A stretch of 64,000 bases of DNA from Glandiceps talaboti (lineage: Eukaryota; Hemichordata; Enteropneusta; Spengelidae), in contig NC_135554.1 in assembly GCF_964340395.1 (NCBI RefSeq), forward strand, positions 17,754,092 through 17,818,091, in the 5' to 3' direction. How positions within the stretch are numbered: the first letter of the stretch is position 1; every line of letters begins with the position of its first letter. A program made the translations under genes and the position numbers. Below, piece by piece: positions 42,783-64,000 of this stretch. The notes under the pieces were generated by a model, which was given only the letters and a program-made list of their open reading frames with translations, was not told where the DNA came from and did no database searches.

Positions 42783-42956
42783 TACATACATACATACATA
42801 CATACATACATACATACATACATACATACTTACATAGTTACATGCATATAAAAAATTAACGCATCAATGACAAATTACAATGATGATAGTTTTAAAATTA
42901 CCTCTAACTTGGCAACTTGCCAAAAAGGCGACGAAAATAAAGAGTGAAGTCTTCAT
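35857..42956 (-). CDS. Secreted pancreatic-type triacylglycerol lipase, nine exons
   Basis: Minus-strand exons are 42902-42956, 42129-42544, 40179-40287, 39751-39867, 39101-39220, 38382-38633, 37268-37388, 36179-36376 and 35857-35932, all phase-compatible, giving 487 aa. The signal peptide is [15 protein letters not shown]..., then [10 protein letters not shown] matches the mature N-terminus of pancreatic lipases. The catalytic triad is Ser173 (GFSLG), Asp196 (GLDPAEPYF) and His282 (ACNHFRA). Between the lid cysteines there are 23 residues, the same as in classical pancreatic lipase, so interfacial activation is likely. Residues from about 359 form the PLAT/C2-like C-terminal domain ([17 protein letters not shown]), the region that binds colipase in vertebrates. 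The protein ends in SSC. It probably hydrolyses dietary triglyceride or phospholipid in the gut. The exact paralogue (PNLIP versus PNLIPRP) cannot be told. Confidence 0.93.
36094..36145. promoter_or_regulatory. Three CRE-like octamers in the last lipase intron
   Basis: TGACGTCA occurs at 36094-36101 and 36115-36122, and TGATGTCA at 36138-36145, each preceded by a similar TTGAA or CTAAA stretch, so they look like a short degenerate tandem repeat. They sit 34 bases beyond the donor of lipase exon 8. They could bind CREB/ATF factors or be chance products of a local duplication. Confidence 0.35.
36682..36841. repeat. 80-bp tandem duplication at the edge of a palindromic element
   Basis: TGGGAAGGAAACGGTATTCA starts both copies (36682 and 36762), which are nearly identical. 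The duplication covers the left half of the CTGTAAGGTA palindrome. It lies in lipase intron 7. Confidence 0.75.
36800..36895. mobile_element. 96-bp palindromic element (CTGTAAGGTA family)
   Basis: It starts CTGTAAGGTAATACGCCGTG and ends GACACGACGTATCTTACAG, so the ends are inverted repeats. The unit matches the one at 35266-35362 and its duplicate at 35461-35557, including GGTCAAC and AGGCCG..GAG in the interior. It is probably a very small MITE. Confidence 0.6.
38754..38945. repeat. (GATT)n/(GGTT)n microsatellite in lipase intron 5
   Basis: GACT, GATT, GGTT and TGTT tetramers in successive blocks; the GGTT block is about 75 bases. Confidence 0.95.
40450..40987. repeat. (ACAT)n/(AC)n/(GACA)n microsatellite in lipase intron 2
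   Basis: About 540 bases of ACAT units interrupted by AC and GACA blocks; the last ACAT block alone is about 165 bases. The rest of the intron (40988-42035) is unique sequence with no exon seen. Confidence 0.95.
42036..42126. repeat. (ATCA)n plus AGCGCC repeat end beside a lipase splice donor
   Basis: A short (AATC)n run followed by GTAGAGCGCCAAAATCGAGG and GGGGCGCTG forms a weak AGCGCC/GGCGCT inverted pair. The stretch ends within a few bases of the donor of lipase exon 2 (42129). It looks like the tail of a short interspersed element. Confidence 0.35.
42712..42832. repeat. (ACAT)n(AC)n(ACAT)n microsatellite in lipase intron 1
   Basis: Two ACAT blocks surround an AC block of about 28 bases. 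Confidence 0.95.
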
Positions 42957-43017
42957 TATCAAATCCAATGCCTTCTGATTCTTCCAAAAATAATGGCTTT
43001 CCTAAATTTTACGACAC

Positions 43018-43025
43018 ATATATAT
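43018..43025 (-). promoter_or_regulatory. TATA-like element of the lipase gene
   Basis: On the minus strand GAATATATATG lies about 62 bases before the lipase ATG. That is a suitable distance for a TATA box with a short 5' UTR of about 30-40 bases, as is usual for digestive-enzyme genes. Short AT runs are common here, so this is only a candidate. Confidence 0.35.
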
Positions 43026-43607
43026 TCAAGTTTCCACTGATTACGTAATGGACCCAATAATGATAAGATATGTTTATTTACAAACAAACTAATCAAAACA
43101 TTCATTAAAAAATACTTATGTGGACGTACCAGACACACAAGGATCCGAGTCTATGGGAGCTCACAATCTGGTGGATATGATAGGCCGTTGTGTATTGTTT
43201 CATATCTAAAATCTAATAACAAAATTTTAAAATTCTTGCGACTTAATAGTGTTATTTAAAAAGATAAGATTCAACCGAGACGTCTTCTTGAGCGTGACCT
43301 TTCCGCATATAAAAGATTTGAATAATCGGATACTACTGCACCGGACACAGGTGTTTTACATTGTTAGTGAGGTGATAGCTGCTCCAGGCATGTCACTGTC
43401 AGACCTGGTGCATGGTGTATAATTGCCAAGTCAGCAGAAAGAAGCAACGACGTCATACACATAATATAAAAAACAGTAACAAATTAAAATATGTTTAATG
43501 GGTTGACGCGATCTCAATTATAACTGGCAAAAGTTACGGGTTCTGTGCTTGTGATATCAATCGCACAGGGACACGTAGTCTGTTTTGTGTATATGCTAGG
43601 GATTTCC

Positions 43608-43690
43608 TAGTATCGTTTACCCAGACTCCTCTGATATCTGGCGCCGGCGGAAGTTAGAGGAGTCTGGGTGACCTAGACTAGTGACTACAT
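43608..43690. repeat. Short hairpin repeat (ACCCAGACTCCTCT arms)
   Basis: ACCCAGACTCCTCT (43619-43632) pairs perfectly with AGAGGAGTCTGGGT (43656-43669) around a GC-rich loop. A related single arm lies at 35178-35211 (TAGTCGCTAGATAGTCTCGG followed by TTACCCAGAC), matching the outer right arm here. It is therefore probably a dispersed terminal inverted repeat family. Confidence 0.5.
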
Positions 43691-45174
43691 ATGTTTCTCG
43701 TTACAAACACATACATGTTTCTCTTTACCGGTCAATATACTTTAATAGAGATCAAGCAGACTTCAGGGAGAGGGGGGGGGGGCGAGGCGAGGCGAGACTC
43801 TCCACTACTTACTCATGTGTCCAAGAATTTTCGCATCTTCTGCGTACATTATCAAAATAGCAGAGGTTGACATGAACGTTTAGAAACACCTTGAAATAAA
43901 TGTGGTTCGTAAAAATGTGTCCTGAATACGTCTAACACCATCCTCAGGGGAGTCAACTGCACACGTTCTGATATACAGCCATGAATAATTGTGTCAACTC
44001 ATCAAGTTTTGATGTAACTTAAGCTTATCTGTCTATAGCTAGTACCGACCATTTGCCCTCCTGAATATTATTATATTCGAGAAGAATTGTTCTCAGACTA
44101 TTTTTTTTCCACTATCTCTCAAGTAAGGCAACCGAGGGGGCTCATGATATCACATATTAATTTTGATTTTCTCAAGTACAAACAAATCAAATTCCTTAGA
44201 ATATAGATTTAAGATATTTTGTTTTTGAAAATATTTCCGTGACTTTTTTTTTTTTTTATAGAAATCATGTTATGTTTGACTTGCGACATTCTTAGGCCAT
44301 TATTTACAACATGTGTTGTACTTCCATAAACAGATGACAGCATTCCTTAAGGTTAATATAAACGTATATTTCAAGGACATATATATTCTTTATGTTGCTG
44401 ACACACGTGCTTTGTATAATGTATAGGCATTCATTGGTAAGTTTTACGACATTTTACCATAAATAAACGGTCTACTGTTTTCTGTAATGGAGATTCCAGG
44501 AACACCTGAAATTGTACGGCGTTTACCTCGTAACCGGAACCTAACTGGACTCCCGTGTAACCTTGCGTTGTCCACTGTTCGTATTAAATGTCTTATTATT
44601 CAGATTTCTATGATAGAGCAAGATGGTGTAATAGTCTATGGTGGCGGTGATTTACAGCAATTGTTTGAAAATAAGTCTGAAAAATGTACATATAATTTCA
44701 TAATATTGAAATACAATGCAATTATTTTACGGGTAAGGAACTTGCAGAGTCATAGAGCGTTCTACAATATATATCTACAAATGAATATAACATACAGGTA
44801 CCTGTTTATATATATTTTATTCATTCTGTATATTTTTAGCTGAGAACGCAAGCTTCGCTCTACTTTCTAGGCACAACAAACAGTCCAACGCACTGAAGAT
44901 TAGAATCTAAACTGAAGCAATGACTTAGTTCATAGGATTCTCACCATCGAAAGGATAATACTGTTTTTTAGTGATATGGTCTGATATGCTATGGGAAACA
45001 TGCACCTTGTGTGATAATCAAGTTGTAGCTCACAAAGACTCCCTTGGGAACTGACTCCTAGATCTTGCTCCCTAACTACCTATAGAATTTCAAGTGAGGT
45101 GAGATATTCATATTCAGCATTTTACACTCAAAGCTGTCGCAAAGAGCTGATTGCACTGACGCTACTCATTTTCA

Positions 45175-45252
<78 letters not shown>

Positions 45253-45409
45253 CATACACACGCACACGTGGGTAAATGAATGAATAAATGAATGAATGAA
45301 TGAATGAATGGATGGATGAATGAATGAATGAATGAATGAATGAATGAATGAATGAATGAATGAATGAATGAATGAATGAATGAATGAAAGAATGAATGAA
45401 TGAATGAAG
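45175..45409. repeat. (AC)n(AT)n and (AATG)n microsatellites
   Basis: AC units to about 45230, AT units to about 45250, then AATG units at 45282-45409 with a few GATG variants. Confidence 0.95.
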
Positions 45410-48400
45410 ATTGTTATATGAATTTATTTCATCAGATGAAAGTAAACCTAAAAATGATATAAATTGCGTTTTCAATTCTGATACGAAATATCCGCTGTGA
45501 AGTGAAATGTACAAGTAATCAAATATAGTCTGTGTATGCGTATCTCACGCATGCAGTGAAACGCTACAGGAGGTCGCATGGTATTGAATGAATTTCATCG
45601 ATCAGCAACAAGAACGCCTACAAAATGGAAGTCATCATCACTAGATGTTAATACTATTTTACACAAGAAGCGTACAGCTCAAATTATAAGTAAGCTGTTC
45701 ACAAGCTTTGATGATTTTTGAAAGGAACGGAATTGCTATTGCAAGTCGGTTAAATCTAGTGCCGAAGTATTCTTATATTGAAAGACAGACACTTGAATGG
45801 TTACCATGGATCCAATTCTGTGAGGTTGTTACGAACCTAATAAGTAATTTCACAATTACCTGAATCGAGGAAAATTGACAAGCTGCGGCACAATAAACTA
45901 AAGATATCAACTCGAAGTATGTTACAATGACCTTCTGTGATCACACTGAAAAGATAACACCGTCAACCGTTTTATTTTTCGAGGGACATGACAGTTTCTG
46001 TTTCTAAAGTGGAAATAATCTAATCGGAAGAGGATAACATAATTGACAAGGCATCTACGAAGTTCTTTTGGAAATAAATACATTCAAAAGATGTGTGAGG
46101 ATTGATAGATTATCTCATTGATATCGGGGCGTAGTCATAGAAACCAGAATTCTGTTTGCATGTGGTTGATAATGCTTCATATCCTACGATGTGCAAGTGA
46201 GATTGAGAGTCGTGTAAGAACAAAACAAGGTTGTGGAAATGTAAAGTGAGATACTGCCATACTATCAAGACTAGACTGATACCTCAACTAGTGAGTAAAT
46301 TAAATGAACACACGTACGTTTGGGCACAATTTTATCTTAAATCTGCATCTGTACCTAAAACTCAGTTAGTATTATATTTATGGTGACTTTTTTTTGTAAT
46401 GGAAAGAAAATTGGATATCCATACATGACTTGTATAGAATTGTGCATTATTACTACAATCCTGAGAACCCTAGCGGCAGTTTAAGGAAAGGAGCGCGCGA
46501 AATGTCGTTTTTATCACAAACCCATTGTACTTAAGTAAGGAGGTAGGCGAATAGTTCACGAGAGAAAACACTGCGTGGTTTTCACCGATTTTGGGTTGTT
46601 TATTCCGCAGACTGAAACAAAGACTGTTAGATGCAGCTGCGGATTGTGCACATGGTGTATACAACTCAACCATGACCTCTCTCGATTTGCATTGTTCCCT
46701 TTGTCAAATCTGCATTGCGTGACTAATGTATTGCCAAACTCTAAAGCATGGAAAATGTGCCTCTTTCTCAAAAATATTCTCAATAGATGTGACATCAACC
46801 CCTCCCTGTGTGCCAATAACCTCTTCCGTCACAGCTGCTGTTATGTAGGCATCTATATGTTATCTGCTTTGTCTGTAGATACTAGGCTGTCATATTTATA
46901 TAGTACATGTACTTTCACTTTCACTCTTCATTGTACAATTGTTCATCGAGAATATAATATAATGAAATTATATATGAAATATATTACATATCAAAATAAA
47001 GTGTGAATTTAAAAAGAATTGTAACACCTTTTTTTTCAAGTTACACATGATTGAAAATATTGATAATATCAAAGCATGTTCTCATTTTCAAAAATATATA
47101 CCATATATATACAGGCGACAATATTTATACTAACACCAGCTCGAAGTGACTTTTTTATTTATGTATGTCGATAGTAGTTGTTTACACTTGCAGCCTGGTG
47201 ACGTCATTGATAGCTAACGTGTTTAATATTCAAGGATCCCTCGACTCCAAGCACCTAATATGCATAATAACTGATAATGTGTTAATTTTTGGTGTTACCA
47301 AGGCAACAATATGAGTAAAAATGTCCTGATATCAGCAATCGTGAACCTAACAGTGTACAACGATGTGTTCAAAAGATGTACGATTCGAACTAAATCGTAT
47401 GTCCAAAATGTCATATTTCGGAAAACTGGCAAATCGACAATTTCGATAACGGGGTTAAAGGTCGACTAATCTACATACATGAATGTGTTACTCATTTTGT
47501 TTTGGGGTGAGATGAATAGAATCTGTAGGATGAAAAACTGAATTCTTTTTATCAGACCTCAGGACCCCCCCCCCCCTCAGACCCCCTTCTAACTAAATTA
47601 TCCAAAATCGAGAACTGTTTCAGACAGCACAATCAATTCCCAAACAGTGTATTGTAGTATGTAGTGCTATGAATTTTGCAAAGCCAGTGTGTAGTGAGGA
47701 AAATTAGCTTTTTATGCATTTATATATTATAGCGAAAAATCTTCCATTTCACAATTTGACGTCATTTTTTTAAAGAAATATTTGTATTTGGGAGTACAAA
47801 ACATATTCCATTAAAAGTAAAACCGTTTTTGTAGGACGAGAACTAAAATGGTTCAAGTCCCCACACCAAACTAAAAGAATTTTAGCTTTTTTACCTACAA
47901 CTATTGATCTCGCCCCCTACGCCAACGGGTCAAAAGAATTAAGCATTAGTCAGTGTAACCGTTTGTAACAGCTACCATCTGTCAATAATTAGCTTTCTTA
48001 ATATCTCGTGATGATGAATCATACAAATTTTGTTTTCAAAATGACGTCATTCATTTAGTTTTCGTTTCAGAGAAGTATAAAGAACGTCAAAATGTATACA
48101 AACCAACATACACAAAGTCATGTATAATTCAGGCGACTAGAAAGTATATGTTATTCTACATATTCACGAGTTACCCGTTCCTGACACTTATTACAGTATA
48201 GATCAATATCTTCGCTTAATATATACTAAAAGCTACGGATACGAAGTTAGGTCACAACACTGGAGGTACGGGTTGTGGTGGTGGTGGCAGCGGCGGTAAT
48301 TGTAGTGGTGGTTCATAACGCTCGTATAGTGATACAACGGCATCATTTTCACACAGCACCAATATTCGTTGTTCAACAACATCGACAATGGCTTTATTTC

Positions 48401-48633
48401 ACGCCTGCCGCACTGAATTTGTCATTTGAAGTTTTCTATTGATTGTACTACATTGAATGGAGAAATGCACATTATTAGCTGTACACGTGACCTGAAACAA
48501 AGGAAAACGCATACACGCCTACATATATAGTTAGCTTAACAGGGCGGGTGACAATTACAACTTGCACCAATGACTACAAATAAGTGTAAATATTAAACGT
48601 AAGTCAAATTAACAACTATACGATGTTGAACAT

Positions 48634-48865
48634 GGAACTTGCAATCCAGACTGAGTATGCTCAGACACAAAGGGTTATGGGATTATCTGTGGTTATCGTA
48701 ATATCTAATCTGGCGCTACCAATAAAATAAACCACCCATAATGGTCAGGGTAACTATGAATCGATTATTTGTGGTTACAAACAATGTAACAATATTGTTT
48801 ATATTACTATTTGATTAGTATTTATTATCTCATTTCCCAGGATGCAACATTCAGGCGGGTTTCCC
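48634..48865 (-). mobile_element. MITE, copy 2 of the 244-bp family
   Basis: The reverse complement aligns with 10071-10314 end to end, sharing for example GCATACTCAGTCTGGATTGC. The end carrying GGGTTTCCC lacks a few bases of the terminal repeat and the other flank is not TA, so this copy is more worn. It lies in the intergenic space between the lipase and secreted-domain genes. Confidence 0.7.
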
Positions 48866-49585
48866 TATTGGTATATCCTTTTTACACCTTCCAACGTGTT
48901 TTATTTTCTATATACATTATTTAGATTCAATATCATTGCGCTTGAAAGTAGTTTACATTTTTTTTAAATTTTTTATGAATCCATAATTATATATGATTAT
49001 TTATCTGTCTTCATCATGTTTTCGTCAAAACTATTTTATCATTACGTAGATGATTTATGATATCACTAAATCTACCGTCACGTGGTGTTTTGTTATCATC
49101 AATCCTATCTATCCACGCTATAGCGTTTGCATCAGTTTCCATGACAACTATTCATTGTAAACATAGTCATTACTATCTGACTCTATGAAAGGGTATGTTC
49201 GTATAAATCAAGATGAATTCACCACTTTCACAATTCAGTGATTTCTTGTGCAATTTACATTGTATGCCTGGTAGCTACATCTACGCTATTTACAATACAA
49301 AACATATCGTACCTGGTACTAGGTATAGTACAATTCGATAAAATGAAGTTTAATGTACTTTGAGAAATATCGACTATTCAATGTCAAACTTATTCATCTA
49401 CTAATGCTATGTACAACCAACATGTTATTGAATTTGAATTATTCGATAGGAAAACAAATAAAGTAAAATCGATTAGATTTCTGTTGCAAACATGGCTGGT
49501 TTCCATGGTAACATTTGCACTGAGTTAGTGCACACACACAAACGCACGCACACATGCACGCGCGCGCATCCATCCACCCACTCAC

Positions 49586-49684
49586 CTACATACATACATA
49601 CATACATACATACATACATACATACATACATACATACATACATACATACATACATACATACATACATACATACATACATACATG
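49586..49684. repeat. (ACAT)n microsatellite
   Basis: About 24 uninterrupted ACAT units. Confidence 0.95.
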
Positions 49685-50522
49685 ATGGGTATATTTGTGT
49701 GACTGTTAGGGGATGCCGTTACTATGTTTTGCCATGTACCATACACTGCAGATATACTTAGTAGCATGTATTCAAACATTTTTACAAAGAACATGTTGTT
49801 ATTTAAAACATTTCAAGGAATACAAAGTTTGCAAAAAACAGTCTTGAAAATCGATGCCTTCCTCAACTACCAGTCCAAGGCCAGAAATCCTCAAACTGGT
49901 TAAGCCGCGCCCTACAATACATTAATAACTAATCTTGTGACTAACGAACTGACGAATAAACGAACGAACTAAATGAAAAATTAGTAAACATAAGAGAACA
50001 TTTTCACTCGGAAAATATCACTGATCAGACTTCCCATCCCAATTTGTAATGTACTGGTCCCGGAATAGAATAACCAAATCCTTGTCTCAATTCAAATCTG
50101 AAAAAAAAGTGGAGGGGCGGGGAAATGCGAAGAGACGATCGTACTATACAATGACTCATTGATGCAGAGCACGTTTACACTACACGCCATTCCAGATGTT
50201 GCCGCTGGACACTGTACAAAACCAAAAACCTGTATTTTCCCTTGTGATCAAAATTTCTATTCATCGCACTCACTTGAGATAGCGTGAACAGCTTGCTGAT
50301 GACCCCTTGACCCACGATGGTAGTTGTCAGGAAATTATTGTATTTCTAATATACCGGTACATTGCTGTAGGCTTTAATTAGGTAGCTCTTGCTTAACAGA
50401 GTATATGCTGAAAATTAGTTGTCTTAAGATGTTCCTCTATGTCGAAGATGAAAAGCGTTTACGTTGTTAGATCATATTTTCAAGCCTCCCCATTTCAATG
50501 GTTTATTTTCATGATGACGAAC

Positions 50523-50588
50523 GAGCAGGCAGGCAGACAGACGCACACACACAAACAGACAGGCAGACAGGCAGGCAGACAGCCAGCC

Positions 50589-50635
<47 letters not shown>

Positions 50636-50685
50636 AAGGCAAACATAAATGAATGATGGGTAGACAAGAATGATTTCACGCACGC

Positions 50686-50775
<90 letters not shown>
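50523..50775. repeat. (GACA)n microsatellites, two blocks
   Basis: GACA-rich 50523-50637 with GGCA variants, then about 95 bases of pure GACA ending at 50775. The unique spacer between them is about 45 bases. Confidence 0.95.
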
Positions 50776-50776
<1 letters not shown>

Positions 50777-51429
50777 AAATGATAGGAATGATAGAGAGAC
50801 AGAACGTCACACAAACGGACGTCGACAGGTATAATATAAAATCAAGAAGAGATACACAAATATTTGATTATTCTGAACAACATGCAAAGGTAACTAGGTA
50901 AAATACAAACATTTTAAAATCAATATATTCTACTCGAACTTGTCATTTGAAGTACATATTTGATGCCTTACATACACATGTTACTTAAATACGGTTATTG
51001 TCGTGTCCTTATCATGACCTCAATTAACAATTAGTTCATCTATTATATAATTGAATAATAATAAGACATACGGCTACAGACAGTATCGTAATATTACGTT
51101 TAATATATCATGTAAAATTGTATCAACAGGTCTGGAGTACAGTAGCTGTTGTGTGATCAATTAGGGAAGTGTCAGTGTCCTTAGTTCCAATTGCGGTATC
51201 ACTTTGTCTTACGAGTTTTCTATCTACCTTTACATGTTTCACCCTCGACAGAAAAGCTTACCCTCCTTCACCGACAATGTGATAAACCAATTGGAATAGC
51301 GTATCCACACGCACTCAACGCATGCAACAAACATAACCCGAACAGCGTTTCTCAACGAACACCCCAGCTTTCCAGGCTCTTTCTAGTTATCATCACCTTG
51401 TATTTTGTACTCGAATTTTTTTTTTCAGT

Positions 51430-62946
<11,517 letters not shown>

Positions 62947-63372
62947 GTAAGTATTAAACACTAAAACACAATCAACTGCACTCGTAAAAAGACTTTTCTG
63001 GCTGTATTTATAATACCCAGCAAAAATATATATCTTTCAGAGTAAGATCGATACTAATCTTTTCTCTTATGTCAAAGTTCAATATTGATATTGTTATTGC
63101 AGGAACGTGTTATATTTTTTTTTTCTCAGAATTGCCAATTATGAAATTTCCATATTATCTATGTATCGTTACTTCAATACCTTACTCGTATATAATTGTT
63201 CAAAGCTTGTGAAACAACAATAGAAAGTTTAACTTGAGAGAATATTTTTTTTTAAATTAATGTGTTTTTCCTTCAATAATAGGCCATTCCAGACTGCAAA
63301 CAGGAAATTGAGAATACAGCGCCCTTGCTCACATTAGGGGTATCATCACCTCATAGTACCGTTCCTTAAGAG

Positions 63373-64000
63373 TTTTTTTTTTTTTGTATTTAAGAATCTT
63401 TTTCTTTATTTCCATTTTGATCTGGGTCCCACAGAGCAGTACATTACTAAAAAAACCAAAAAGGCATGTTACAAGGTCTTGAATAGATCGCACAATCCAG
63501 ACCACTTTTTCAAATGTGTGGTTAATTTCTTTTTTTGTACAGCTATCCAATACTCACAATGGTATATACTCTTCAAATACGGAAGAAAACTTTCGAAACG
63601 TGGTATTTTTTCCAGGAATTTACAATAGTAAATATGTCTTCTAACAATGAGACATATAAAATTCACTATAATAGATTCTTCTGGATCTGATAATATTTTA
63701 CACAGTTTACTTGGATCGTGCTGTAATTTCAGTGGTTTTTTCAAAAAAACTAAGACATCATTCCAGAGGGCTTCTGAGTAACTACACTGGAAAAAGAGAT
63801 GTCCATGAGTTTCTATAGCAGTTTTACAAAAAGTACACAAAGGGGATGGATATTTTTCTGGATTAAACTTATGAAGTTGACCATTTGTATACAAGATGTT
63901 ATGCAACAGCTTAAACTGAAATTCCCTACTTTTACACTCTATTGTCATACTTGTAATCAAACCATAGAGTCTGTCCCAAGGAAGATTTCCAATACCAAGT
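63373..64000 (-). mobile_element. LINE 3' end, L1/Tx1-like, truncated by the window edge
   Basis: On the minus strand an open frame runs from the window edge to a stop at 63469. It reads PWDRLYGLI, REFQFKLLHNILYTNGQLHKF, then a zinc-binding CTFC...THGHLFFQCSYSEALW motif. This is the C-terminal zf-RVT region found after the reverse transcriptase of L1/Tx1-like non-LTR elements. A short 3' UTR holds AATAAA (63405-63410 on the plus side as TTTATT) and ends in a tail of 13 A (63373-63385). The frame is open throughout the visible part. The insertion probably lies in an intron of the secreted-domain gene. Its 5' part and target-site duplication cannot be checked here. Confidence 0.8.

Larger units (their letters stand above)
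43030..51429. other. Intergenic region between lipase and secreted-domain gene
   Basis: 8.4 kb between divergently transcribed genes. It holds the 43608 hairpin, microsatellites, MITE copy 2 at 48634 and otherwise unique AT-rich DNA. Open frames at 44487-44843 and 46575-47006 have no recognisable domain, repeated residues or splice context and I do not call them genes. Confidence 0.5.

Noticed and set aside
44487-44843. 118-codon open frame
   Set aside because: No recognisable domain, AT-rich end with low-complexity hydrophobic residues, no splice or promoter context.
46575-47006. 143-codon open frame with many Cys
   Set aside because: No family pattern, and overlapping frames on the other strand are equally open.
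63103-63210. Possible fourth exon of the secreted-domain gene
   Set aside because: Acceptor and first residues fit, but the frame runs through a T-run and hydrophobic AT-rich sequence with no clear donor; not called.

Overview
The window is eukaryotic nuclear DNA from an invertebrate metazoan. Introns have standard GT-AG ends, coding exons are small and widely spaced, microsatellites are very dense, and many short inverted-repeat transposons are present. The protein families (tandem tyrosine-kinase-like domains, a classical pancreatic-type lipase, a cytosolic thioredoxin with animal-type extra cysteines, an F-box/LRR protein) fit a marine bilaterian such as a non-vertebrate deuterostome or a lophotrochozoan. 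The sequence alone does not let me name the species.

Layout. (1) 355-16174, plus strand: a very large gene whose 5' end lies outside the window. Fifteen visible exons join in perfect phase to at least 2,252 residues: a Ser-rich N-terminus, a helical region, two consecutive kinase-fold domains that have both lost the DFG aspartate, and a 937-residue disordered tail with polyproline tracts and YxN motifs. I interpret it as a tandem-pseudokinase scaffold; I cannot assign it to a named family. (2) 18918-20462, plus: a two-exon F-box/LRR protein of 416 aa. (3) 23790-34324, minus: a five-exon thioredoxin of 108 aa with a 7.3 kb first intron. (4) 35857-42956, minus: a nine-exon secreted pancreatic-lipase-like enzyme of 487 aa with complete catalytic triad, lid and PLAT domain. 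(5) 51430-62946, plus, running off the right edge: a probable secreted protein whose signal-peptide exon lies 10.5 kb upstream of two phase-compatible exons carrying a CxFP...GxW extracellular domain. (6) 63373-64000, minus: the 3' end of a LINE (L1/Tx1-like).

The space between and inside genes is filled with microsatellites, a dimeric 37/41-bp minisatellite, and at least eight short inverted-repeat (MITE or foldback) elements. Several have recognisable target-site duplications: a 9-bp one at 18000-18384, and TA at 1322-1650, 10071-10314 and 59315-60147. One MITE family is present twice in opposite orientations, and a palindromic CTGTAAGGTA family occurs in tandemly duplicated segments in and just downstream of the lipase gene. 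I saw no tRNA or rRNA gene, no CRISPR array and no retrovirus-like element.

The five genes do not form an evident pathway. The most novel content is the tandem pseudokinase gene.
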